A DNA stretch of 64,000 nucleotides. It comes from Amycolatopsis sp. Its GTDB lineage: Bacteria; Actinomycetota; Actinomycetes; Mycobacteriales; Pseudonocardiaceae. A program made the position numbers and the translations under genes. Positions 1 through 8,933 of the stretch are shown here, one piece after another. A model generated the notes under the pieces. The model saw only the letters and a list, made by a program, of their open reading frames with translations, was not told the origin of the DNA and did not search any database. How positions within the stretch are numbered: position 1 is the stretch's first letter; every line of letters starts with the position of its first letter. The DNA lies in NCBI RefSeq assembly GCF_025464955.1, contig NZ_JAODNM010000030.1, positions 186,001 to 250,000 on the forward strand, given 5' to 3'.

Positions 1-333
1 GCCATCATCGCGCCGCCTACCCTTCCCTGGTACCTGACCTGGGGTTTCGTCATCGCTTCGGCGTTCAAGTGGCAGCGCAAGCACCTGGCGGTCGTCGTCG
101 CGGTGTCGGTATTCCTCGTGCTCGTCTACTACCCGACGGGCGAACAGGGCCTCTACGACTGGTGGTTCATCGCCATCGTCATCGCCGCGAGCCTCTACGC
201 CGCCGCCTCGCTCCTCCGGCCGGACCCGCTGGGCCTGATCGCCGCGTGGCGCAAACCGGACGAAGAGTTCCTCACCCTGCCCCGCCCGCCCGCCGCGAAC
301 ACCCCGGACACAGTCGCTCCCGTCACGGGCTAG
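1..333 (+). CDS. mptB: C-terminal end of a polyprenol-phosphomannose mannosyltransferase (MptB-like), partial
   Basis: The reading frame is open from the first base and ends at a stop at 331-333, giving 110 residues of the C-terminus of a membrane protein. The motif TLPWYLTWG followed by two hydrophobic segments (KHLAVVVAVSVFLVLVYY and WWFIAIVIAASLYAAASLL) matches the end of the multi-spanning GT-C alpha-1,6-mannosyltransferases MptA/MptB. These enzymes extend the mannan core of lipomannan at the outer face of the membrane, using polyprenyl-phosphomannose. The N-terminal catalytic part lies outside the window, so the family call rests only on this tail. The nearby glf gene is another wall-glycan gene, but it is on the other strand and not in the same operon. 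Confidence 0.6.
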   Translation, partial: AIIAPPTLPWYLTWGFVIASAFKWQRKHLAVVVAVSVFLVLVYYPTGEQGLYDWWFIAIVIAASLYAAASLLRPDPLGLIAAWRKPDEEFLTLPRPPAANTPDTVAPVTG

Positions 334-339
334 CCGGCG

Positions 340-852
340 TCAGAGTCGGTCGAACGGCTCCGCGTAGGCGAACTTCCCGGCAATGGGCTGGTACGCCGAG
401 AGTGGCCGAGCCTGGAAGTACCGGCCCCAGGCCGGATCGGGCGAGTAGATGCCGAGCTCCGAAGCCGTGACGAACCCGTAGCGGTGGTAGTAGCCAGGGT
501 CACCCAGAAGAACGACCAGCGGCTCGTCCAAGGCGTCGGCGGCACCGAGCACCACATGCATCAACGCCTTGCCGACGCCTTGCTGGTGCCGGCAAGGGCG
601 CACCGCGAGCGGGCCGAGCCCGAGCGCCGGGCTGTCGTCGACCCGCCCGCGGGTGCACACGACGTGCCCGACGACCTCGCCGGCGATGACGGCGACCAGC
701 GACAGCTTCGGTAGCCAACCGGCATCGCCTCGCAGCTCCTTCAGCAAAGCCACCTCGATCGGAGGCTCCGGCTTCTCGGCACTGGCGAAGGCGAACCCGA
801 CGACATCATGGACAGCTTCGACGTCCTCAGGACGTTCAGGGCGGACGAACAT
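340..852 (-). CDS. GNAT family N-acetyltransferase
   Basis: A 170-residue protein covering one whole GNAT fold. It starts with the typical strand MFVRPERPEDVEAVHDV. Central strands carry EVVGHVVCTRGRV and the substrate strand LGLGPLAVRPCRHQQGVGKAL, whose Q-x-x-G-V-G-K segment is the acetyl-CoA pyrophosphate loop. The C-terminal GDPGYYHRYGF motif is typical of the predicted N-acetyltransferase subgroup YhbS. The start at 852 was chosen because GGAGG lies about 8 bases upstream; the frame continues upstream but that part is not protein-like. It converges on the mannosyltransferase gene with a 6-base gap. The acceptor substrate is unknown. Confidence 0.85.
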   Translation of the reverse strand: MFVRPERPEDVEAVHDVVGFAFASAEKPEPPIEVALLKELRGDAGWLPKLSLVAVIAGEVVGHVVCTRGRVDDSPALGLGPLAVRPCRHQQGVGKALMHVVLGAADALDEPLVVLLGDPGYYHRYGFVTASELGIYSPDPAWGRYFQARPLSAYQPIAGKFAYAEPFDRL

Positions 853-892
853 CCGGTCATCCTCCCCGCTCCGCCCTCCGCGGGCATCCGCT

Positions 893-1321
893 TTACCGGG
901 TCGGGTCGGTGGCGGCCCAGCCACTCCAGCGGGCGACGGTGGTGGCGACGACAACACCGGTCGGCGGACGCTCCCGATACTGCGCGTACTTCGACTGGAG
1001 CGCTCGTACAGGTTCGACGCGGTCAGCCGGATCTCCCAACGCCCTCGCGACGCCGTCCGCGCGCGCCCACCACAGCGCTGTCCAGTCCTCGTCATAGACA
1101 TCGACGAGGAAGCTGACCGCCGGATTCGCTGCGATGTTGCGCAGCCGTCGCAGGTCGGTGGTCGTTTTCGGCTTGTGATCGACGACGAAGAAGATCGCGT
1201 CCCCGGCTACGGCGAACGTCACGGGGACGAGGTGCGGGACCCCGTCGACGCCGACGGTGGCCAACGTCGCCACCCGTGCTTCGGCGAAACGGGCGCGGGC
1301 GGCATCGGGACCCAGTCGCAT
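893..1321 (-). CDS. PPOX-class F420-dependent oxidoreductase (TIGR03668-like)
   Basis: A 142-residue split-barrel flavin/deazaflavin-binding protein. The N-terminal strand ARVATLATVGVDGVPHLVPV and the following FFVVDHKPKTTTDLRRLRN region match the PPOX-class F420-dependent family that is common in actinomycetes. The tail ARWSGWAATDPTR also fits. Such enzymes reduce small substrates with F420H2, but this one's substrate cannot be told. The ATG at 1321 has no Shine-Dalgarno sequence. TAAGTT lies six bases upstream, which fits a leaderless transcript. The gene is divergent from the alpha/beta hydrolase at 1361 and lies 40 bases upstream of the acetyltransferase start. Confidence 0.8.
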   Translation of the reverse strand: MRLGPDAARARFAEARVATLATVGVDGVPHLVPVTFAVAGDAIFFVVDHKPKTTTDLRRLRNIAANPAVSFLVDVYDEDWTALWWARADGVARALGDPADRVEPVRALQSKYAQYRERPPTGVVVATTVARWSGWAATDPTR

Positions 1322-1360
1322 ACCTAGAACTTAGCTGTACCCTGCGCGAGTGAACCCCGC

Positions 1361-2236
1361 ATGAGCAAGTTTGCCGGCTGCCGGTCGCTCGAACTGACCG
1401 ATACCGAGATGGGCCGGGCGTTCCCCGCGCTGATCATGTACCCCACCGAGACTCCCGAACGCCCCGAACGCCTCGGCCCCTACGTCGCCGAAGTAGCGAT
1501 GAACGGCCCCGTCGCGCCCGGCCCGTATCCGCTGGTCGTGATCTCCCACGGTACCGGGGGATCGCACCTGCTCTATCGCGACCTCGCCGCATATCTGGCG
1601 AGGCAGGGGTTCGTGGTGGTGCTTCCCGAACACCCGCTCAACAACCGCGACAACAACGAGCTCGCCGGTACGGCGGCCAACCTGGCCAACCGCCCGCGCC
1701 ACCTCCGGTTGGTCATCGACTGGGCGCACGGCGACCGGGTCTTCGGTCCGCAGCTGGTCCCGGGCAAGGTCGCGATCGTCGGACACTCCCAGGGCGGCTA
1801 CACCGCGCTGGCTCTCGCGGGGGGACGCCCCATGGCGTTCCCGAACGAGACCGATGACCACCAGCCGCATCCGGTCGACGTCGTCGCGGACGACCGGATC
1901 AAAGCCCTCGTGCTGCTGGCGCCCGCGACCCCGTGGTTCATGGAAGAGGGGGCGCTGAAGGACGTCGACGTCCCGATCTTCCTGCTGACCGGGCAGAAGG
2001 ACCAGCACACGCCGCTCTGGCAGGCCGAAATCGTCAAGAACGGCGTACCGGACAGCGCCCTCGTCGAACACCGCGCCATCACGAACGCCGGCCATTTCTC
2101 TTTCCTGAGCCCGTTTCCCCCGCAGATGATCAACCCGGCGTTCCCACCTTCGCAGGACCCGCCGGGCTTCGACCGCCCACGGTTCCACGAACAGATGAAC
2201 GCCGAGATCCTGGCGTTCCTGCGTCGCGTCCTTTGA
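1361..2236 (+). CDS. alpha/beta hydrolase (dienelactone hydrolase / PAF-acetylhydrolase-like)
   Basis: A 291-residue alpha/beta-hydrolase without a signal peptide. The nucleophile elbow GHSQGG places the catalytic serine near residue 143. The acid is probably Asp214 in GQKDQHTP and the base His245 in TNAGHFSF. The oxyanion-hole region ISHGTGGSH (residues 61-69) and the opening with an acyl-ester-like core (FPALIMYPTETPERPE) resemble predicted dienelactone hydrolases and bacterial platelet-activating-factor acetylhydrolase-like proteins. Its substrate is unknown. It converges with glf and is divergent from the F420 oxidoreductase. Confidence 0.8.
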   Translation: MSKFAGCRSLELTDTEMGRAFPALIMYPTETPERPERLGPYVAEVAMNGPVAPGPYPLVVISHGTGGSHLLYRDLAAYLARQGFVVVLPEHPLNNRDNNELAGTAANLANRPRHLRLVIDWAHGDRVFGPQLVPGKVAIVGHSQGGYTALALAGGRPMAFPNETDDHQPHPVDVVADDRIKALVLLAPATPWFMEEGALKDVDVPIFLLTGQKDQHTPLWQAEIVKNGVPDSALVEHRAITNAGHFSFLSPFPPQMINPAFPPSQDPPGFDRPRFHEQMNAEILAFLRRVL

Positions 2237-2269
2237 GCGCAACGCGGGCGGGTGCGGGTGCGGTTCGAG

Positions 2270-4172
<1,903 letters not shown>

Positions 4173-4190
4173 CTCGCACCTCCGTTTGAG

Positions 4191-4207
4191 GCTTGAACCT
4201 ATCAAGC
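4191..4207. promoter_or_regulatory. Palindromic operator candidate between MerR regulator and esterase
   Basis: GCTTGA and TCAAGC form perfect 6-base arms around the 5-base centre ACCTA. The dyad lies in the divergent intergenic region, 19 bases upstream of the preferred CTG start of the regulator. MerR proteins bind short dyads placed between widely spaced -35 and -10 boxes, so this is the natural binding site. I could not define convincing -10 boxes on either strand. Confidence 0.5.
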
Positions 4208-4284
4208 AGAGGTCGATGTCAGGGAAGTTTCACTCGATTCTTCAACGATACTGTCGAAGGCAGTGCATTCCGAAAGGGGTATCC

Positions 4285-5502
4285 ATGTCCACTGCCACAT
4301 CACTGCGTGAGATCGCCTGCCAACTCGACGACCCGGCAAGCCTGGGTCGAGGCATCGACGACCTGCTCGCTGCGCGGGCCGAGCCGCCGATCCTGCTCGC
4401 CCTCGGCGAACCGACCCATGGAATCGAGGCATTCCCGTTGCTGCGCAACGAAATCCTTGGTCACCTCGTCGAGCGGGGGTACCGGTCAATCGTGCTGGAG
4501 ACCGACTTCTTCGCTGCGTCCGTTGTCGACGGCTACGTGGCCGGAGGCGCGGGAGAGATCGACAAGGTGCTCGCGTCCGGCTTCAGCCACGGGTTCGGCG
4601 CCGTGCCGGGTAACCGAGAGCTCGTTGAATGGCTCCGCGCACACAATGCCGGCCGCGCGCCGCAGGACCGGGTTCGCTTCTACGGCTTCGACGCGCCCAC
4701 GGAGACTTACAGTGCGCCGAGCCCGCGACGCGCACTGTCCGCGGTCAACGACTACCTGCCCGCTGCGCTGCGGCCCGAATCGGTCCGCGAGCTCGACGTG
4801 CTGCTCGGCGAGGACGCGAACTGGGAGACCGAGGCGGCGGCGTTCGACCCCGCAGTGTCCATAGGCGGCTCCGACCACGCTCGTGCCCTCCGCATCGTCG
4901 CGGACGACCTAGCGAGCGCGCTGCGCCGCGCGGCACCCGGCCTCCGCCCTGTCGACCCGCCCGGCTACGACCACGCCGTCGCGCATGCGCGCACCGCCCA
5001 GGGCCTGCTGCGCTATCACGCGGCCATGGCCGGCTCCGCACCCGACCGCATCGCGACTTTGCTCAGTCTGCGTACCGAGATGATGGCCGAGAACCTCCTG
5101 GACATCGTGGCCCAGGAGCAGAAACGTGGACCGAGTCTGGTGTTCGCGCACAACGTGCACCTTCAGCGTGCGCAGTCCCACATGCAGGTCGGCGAGGCCG
5201 AGGCGAGCTGGGGGAGCGCCGGCGCGCTCGCCGGGCTCGCTCTCGGCGAGCGATATGTGTTCCTGGCAACCGACGCCAACCCGCACAGCGCCCCTGACAC
5301 CTTCCAGGGCGTGTTGGCCGAGGCGACTACCCGACGCGCGTTGTTCCGGACACCGGCCCTCCGTGCGGCGCTTCCCTCGTCGATCGGCATGGGCGAACCG
5401 ATCGTGCGCGGACACCTCCCGTTCGACCCGGCCGCGCTGGAAGGCGCCGACGCGGTCATCTTCGTCGCCGACACCGACGGAAAACAGCATCAGTACTGGT
5501 AG
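4285..5502 (+). CDS. Erythromycin esterase family protein
   Basis: A 405-residue soluble protein of the erythromycin-esterase/succinoglycan-biosynthesis (EreA/EreB-like) family. Visible signatures are GEPTHGIEAFPLLRNE near residue 50 (equivalent to the G-E-x-x-H-G motif holding the catalytic histidine), SIVLETDFFAA, RFYGFDAPTE and VFAHNVHLQRAQ. Ere enzymes open the macrolactone ring of erythromycin, but most distant family members have unknown substrates, so resistance is not proven here. The start has AAAGGGG eight bases upstream. The divergent tandem MerR regulator suggests induction by a small molecule. Confidence 0.82.
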   Translation: MSTATSLREIACQLDDPASLGRGIDDLLAARAEPPILLALGEPTHGIEAFPLLRNEILGHLVERGYRSIVLETDFFAASVVDGYVAGGAGEIDKVLASGFSHGFGAVPGNRELVEWLRAHNAGRAPQDRVRFYGFDAPTETYSAPSPRRALSAVNDYLPAALRPESVRELDVLLGEDANWETEAAAFDPAVSIGGSDHARALRIVADDLASALRRAAPGLRPVDPPGYDHAVAHARTAQGLLRYHAAMAGSAPDRIATLLSLRTEMMAENLLDIVAQEQKRGPSLVFAHNVHLQRAQSHMQVGEAEASWGSAGALAGLALGERYVFLATDANPHSAPDTFQGVLAEATTRRALFRTPALRAALPSSIGMGEPIVRGHLPFDPAALEGADAVIFVADTDGKQHQYW

Positions 5503-5545
5503 CGAGTCGCCGCCAGCGTGGTTGGCCTCCGCGTTGTCGCGACAG

Positions 5546-6283
5546 TCAGACGGCTTCGAGTACGAAGAACAGAAAGCACAGGAAAGCTTGCCTTTCCCCC
5601 AAGTCGTCGGGGAACCGCTCGCGGGCGCCTGGTGCTGGGTGCGGCTCGCTGATGACGGCTGTGCGGAAGCCGGCTGCGGTGAAGGCGTCGGTCATCGCGT
5701 GCAGTGGCCGGTGCCAGTACGTGAGCGTGCCCTTCTGGCCGCTGAAGGTGTACTCCTCGGACCACTTGACGGTCGCGAAATAGTCGGCTTCGGGATAGAG
5801 CAGCTTGAAAACAGTGGGGTGATTGACGGCCATGATCAGTCGGCCGCCGGGCCGCAGCACGCGCCGCAACTCGGCCAGCGGTGCGGTCCAGTCCTCCAGG
5901 TAGTGCAGTACCAGGGACGCGATGACATCGTCGAACGTGCCGTCGGGAAACGGCAGCGGGCTGCCGATATCGGCGACCTGCAGGGCCGCGGTGTCGCCGA
6001 GTCGCTGCCGGGCTAGTTCCACCATCTTGGTGCTGGAGTCGAAGCCGGTCACGATGGCGCCCCGCCCGCGCAGCGCCTCGAACAGGGGGCCGGAGCCGCA
6101 GCCGGCGTCGAGGATCTGCCGGTCGGTCACCTCCCCGGCCAGGTCCAAGATCGCGGGCCGCGTGTAATAGGCGTTGATCAGGCTGGTCTCGGTTTCGGCC
6201 GCATACGCCTCCCCGAAGGTGTCGTAGTCGTTGACCACGGCCTCGTCGACGGACCCGGCAGAGCTCTCGAAGGTGGAAGGCAT
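5546..6283 (-). CDS. Class I SAM-dependent methyltransferase
   Basis: A 245-residue Rossmann-fold methyltransferase. Motif I is ILDAGCGSGPLFEAL (about residues 57-71), motif II has TGFDSSTKMVELARQRL, motif III is ADIGSPLPFPDGTFDDV and motif IV LVLHYLEDW, followed by LRRVLRPGGRLIMAV. The N-terminal VNDYDTFGEAYAAETE and the late LTYWHRPLHAMTDAFTAAGF segment fit the methyltransferase type 11 family acting on small molecules. The acceptor is unknown. The ATG at 6283 begins the conserved part; the longer frame upstream crosses the intergenic repeat. It is convergent with the erythromycin-esterase gene. Confidence 0.87.
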   Translation of the reverse strand: MPSTFESSAGSVDEAVVNDYDTFGEAYAAETETSLINAYYTRPAILDLAGEVTDRQILDAGCGSGPLFEALRGRGAIVTGFDSSTKMVELARQRLGDTAALQVADIGSPLPFPDGTFDDVIASLVLHYLEDWTAPLAELRRVLRPGGRLIMAVNHPTVFKLLYPEADYFATVKWSEEYTFSGQKGTLTYWHRPLHAMTDAFTAAGFRTAVISEPHPAPGARERFPDDLGERQAFLCFLFFVLEAV

Positions 6284-6310
6284 ACAACCGATCCTGGCAC
6301 AGCCTGCCTG

Positions 6311-6353
6311 GCACACCGCGAGTTCCACACCCACGCCGCTGAGTCCCACGCTC
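6311..6353. repeat. Dispersed repeat A, copy 1
   Basis: A 43-base unit that matches 15409-15451 at 37 of 43 positions. Both copies contain two spaced GAGTTCCAC-like words (GAGTTCCAC and GAGTCCCAC here). It lies in the divergent region between the methyltransferase and the efflux pump, so it is not coding. No transposase or target duplication is visible. Confidence 0.6.
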
Positions 6354-6447
6354 GCATGCGCGTCGCAGGACTTCGCCGCGGCCATGGCCGACCTGGGCAA
6401 CGGCCCACGCCCCAGGGTGATTCCGCGGCTGCCGGGGGCCTGAGCTG

Positions 6448-6471
6448 CAGGGGTACACCGATGTGCCCCTG
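6448..6471. promoter_or_regulatory. Inverted repeat upstream of the efflux pump
   Basis: CAGGGGTACA and TGTGCCCCTG pair as a 10-base stem (one G-U pair) closed by CCGA. It lies 84 bases before the pump start. It could be a DNA operator of an unlinked repressor or, in RNA, a leader hairpin. There is no T-run after it, so it is not a plain terminator. Confidence 0.4.
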
Positions 6472-6555
6472 AAACAGGAAAGTGCCTTCTTCCGCGCACC
6501 TCCACGGGAACAGATCATGGGTGCTGTTACAGAACATGCACCTATGGAGGTCACC

Positions 6556-7980
6556 GTGGATACACTCACCCCGCCCCAAGTCCGGTCGCGCCGGCTGGCT
6601 TTGGCCGTGCTGTGCGCCGGGGCGCTGATGGTGATCCTCGATCAGACCGTGGTCAACGTCGCTCTTCCGGCGGTCCAGGCCGACCTGGGGTTTTCCGCGT
6701 CGAGTCTGGCGTGGGTCGTCAACGCCTACGTGATCGCGTTCGCGGGACTGCTGCTGCTCGCCGGGCGCCTGGGCGACTTGTTCGGTGCCCGGCGGGTGTT
6801 CCTGTTCGGGCTTGCGCTGTTCACGGCGGCGTCGGTGTGGTGCGGGGTCTCGTCCGGGCCGGCCATGCTTGTCGCCGCCAGGTTCGTGCAGGGGGCGGGC
6901 GGCGCGGCAGCGTCAGCGGTCATCCTCGGCATGATCGTCACGCTGTTCCCGCAGCCGCGCGACCGGGCGAAGGCCATCGGGGCGTTCAGCTTCGTCCAGG
7001 CAGCGGGTGGTTCACTCGGCTCGCTCGCCGGCGGGGTCATCACGCAGGCCGTGAGCTGGCACTGGATCTTCTTCGTCAACGTCCCGATCGGACTGGCCGC
7101 GATGGGGCTTGCCGTCCGGCTGCTCGAACGCGACCCCCGAGCGGACCGACGTCGTGGCGCCGACCTTTCCGGAGCGTTGCTGGTGACGACCGCGCTGATG
7201 GTCGGCGTCTACGCGGTGGTCGAGGTCGCGGACTTCGGCTGGGTTTCAGCGCACACGCTCGGCTTCGGTGCGCTGTCCTTATTGTTGCTGGCAGCTTTCC
7301 TGGTGCGGCAGGGCAAAGCAGCGGAACCGCTGCTGCCGTTGGGGACATTCCGCTCCCGCACGGTGTCCGGGGTCAACCTCGTGCAGATCCTGTTGATCGG
7401 CGCGATGTTCGGCTTCCAGTACCTCGCCGTGCTTTACCTACGGCAGGTTCTCGGCTTGGACGCGTCGGAAACGGGTCTGTCCATGGTGCCGATCGCGGTG
7501 GTCATCGCGGCCGTTTCACTGGGTATGTCGGCCCGCCTGAACGTCAGGTTCGGCGAGCTCGCCGTGCTACTCACCGGCCTCGGCCTGATCGTGGTGAGTT
7601 TCGGCTGGTTGACGTTTCTCCCTGCGCGCGGCGCTTTCGCGGCCGACTTCCTGCCGGCGTCGCTCCTGATCGGGCTGGGGTTCGGCCTGGCGATGCCCGC
7701 GCTGATGGGGCTGGGGATGTCCGGGACGAAGGCCGACGAGGCCGGGCTGGTGTCGGGCCTGTTCACCACCTCGCAGCAGGTCGGGGGAGCGTTGGGGCTC
7801 GCGGCGCTGGCCGTGCTTGCCGCGACGCGGACGACGTCGCTGAGTGCGACCGGCGAAGATCGACCGTCCGCGCTGACCGGCGGCTACCACCTTGCGTTCG
7901 CCACGAGCGCGGTCCTCGTCCTGCTCGCCGCGGGCATCGCCGTGGCCATTCTGCGCAACCCGCGCACGGCACGCTCGTGA
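6556..7980 (+). CDS. DHA2-family (14-TMS) MFS drug efflux transporter
   Basis: A 474-residue inner-membrane transporter of the EmrB/QacA type. The first helix carries LDQTVVNVALPAVQADLG (motif D1), followed by WVVNAYVIAFAGLLLLAGRLGDLFGARR (motif A) and RFVQGAGGAAAS (motif B). Fourteen hydrophobic stretches can be counted. Such proteins export amphiphilic drugs or metabolites with proton antiport. The start is GTG at 6556, with GGAGG five bases upstream and the typical short hydrophilic lead M-D-T-L-T-P-P. Longer in-frame starts at 6517 and 6463 have no ribosome site. The substrate is unknown. Confidence 0.92.
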   Translation: MDTLTPPQVRSRRLALAVLCAGALMVILDQTVVNVALPAVQADLGFSASSLAWVVNAYVIAFAGLLLLAGRLGDLFGARRVFLFGLALFTAASVWCGVSSGPAMLVAARFVQGAGGAAASAVILGMIVTLFPQPRDRAKAIGAFSFVQAAGGSLGSLAGGVITQAVSWHWIFFVNVPIGLAAMGLAVRLLERDPRADRRRGADLSGALLVTTALMVGVYAVVEVADFGWVSAHTLGFGALSLLLLAAFLVRQGKAAEPLLPLGTFRSRTVSGVNLVQILLIGAMFGFQYLAVLYLRQVLGLDASETGLSMVPIAVVIAAVSLGMSARLNVRFGELAVLLTGLGLIVVSFGWLTFLPARGAFAADFLPASLLIGLGFGLAMPALMGLGMSGTKADEAGLVSGLFTTSQQVGGALGLAALAVLAATRTTSLSATGEDRPSALTGGYHLAFATSAVLVLLAAGIAVAILRNPRTARS

Positions 7981-8026
7981 ACGTTCTGGCCGGTTTTAAG
8001 CGGCCGGAACACTCACGAGCGTGCCG
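7967..8026. terminator. Bidirectional hairpin terminator
   Basis: Arms 7967-7992 and 8001-8026 are 26 bases long with three mismatches. The loop is GTTTTAAG. The left arm includes the last codons of the efflux pump (CACGCTCGTGA). The hairpin separates that gene from the convergent LD-carboxypeptidase gene whose stop is at 8028. Confidence 0.75.
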
Positions 8027-8027
8027 C

Positions 8028-8933
8028 TTACGCAAGCGCGGGTTCGGCGAGGGTGAGGGTGCCCGCGTCGGCGTCGAGGTCGACGGTGACGCCCAGGGGG
8101 ACGGTCGGCGCGGAGGGGAGGTGGCCGAAGCCGAACTCCCAGCGAACCGGGACACCGAGCGGCACCAGCCTGTCGACCATCAGCGCCCGGACGTCGGCGA
8201 GGTCGCCGCAGGCCGTCCACGAGCCCAGCACGATCCCGGCGACCCCGTCGAACCAGCCTGAACGCAGCAGCTGGGTCAGCATCCGGTCGATGCGGTAGAT
8301 GCTTTCGGTGACGTCCTCCAGCACCGCGATCGCGCCGCGCGCGGTGACGTGCTCCGGAGCCCCGATACCGGCGGTGACGAGAGCGAGGTTGCCGCCCAAG
8401 GTCTTCCCGCGGGCAGCCCCGCCGCGCAGGGCTTCACCACCGGACGCGGTCAGCGTCAGCACCTTCTCCGGCTCGAACAAGGTCTGGCGGAGGTGCTCGG
8501 CGGCGGTATCGTCGAAGTTGGTGCTTGCCGGCATCGGGGAGAACAACGTCGTCAGTCCACAGTGGATGCCGATGGCCTCGTGCAGCGCGGTGACGTCGCT
8601 GGACCCGGCGAACACCTTCGGTGGTGCGGCCGCCAACGCCGTCCAGTCCAGCAGGTCGAGCATCCGCATACTGCCGTAACCGCCGCGGGCGGCCAGAACA
8701 CAGCCGACATCCGGATCGAGCCAAGCGTCGCTGAACTCCGCGGCGCGTCGCTCGTCGGACGCCGAGAGGTACTTCACCGGAGAACTGTGAGCGCGGACGC
8801 AGTCGCCGATCCGCACCCGCACACCCCACGACTCGAGTACCGGCACGGCCGCGTCCACCAACTGCTCCGGGACCGGACCGGCCGGGGCGACCAACGCGAT
8901 CGTGGCGCCCCGCGCCAAGCGAGGCGGCCTCAC
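8028..8933 (-). CDS. LD-carboxypeptidase (peptidase S66 family)
   Basis: A 301-residue protein of the S66 family, which cleaves L,D bonds in murein tetrapeptides or related peptides such as microcin-type conjugates. Signatures are ATIALVAPAGPVPEQL at the N-terminus, VLAARGGYGSMRML, the serine nucleophile in VFAGSSDVTALH, GGNLALV, and the C-terminal EDVTESIYRIDRMLTQLL with glutamate, then GHLPSAPTVPLG carrying the histidine. The GTG start at 8933 overlaps the stop of the prolyl oligopeptidase gene by the four bases GTGA, so the two are translationally coupled. No signal peptide is present; a cytoplasmic recycling role is likely. Confidence 0.9.
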   Translation of the reverse strand: MRPPRLARGATIALVAPAGPVPEQLVDAAVPVLESWGVRVRIGDCVRAHSSPVKYLSASDERRAAEFSDAWLDPDVGCVLAARGGYGSMRMLDLLDWTALAAAPPKVFAGSSDVTALHEAIGIHCGLTTLFSPMPASTNFDDTAAEHLRQTLFEPEKVLTLTASGGEALRGGAARGKTLGGNLALVTAGIGAPEHVTARGAIAVLEDVTESIYRIDRMLTQLLRSGWFDGVAGIVLGSWTACGDLADVRALMVDRLVPLGVPVRWEFGFGHLPSAPTVPLGVTVDLDADAGTLTLAEPALA

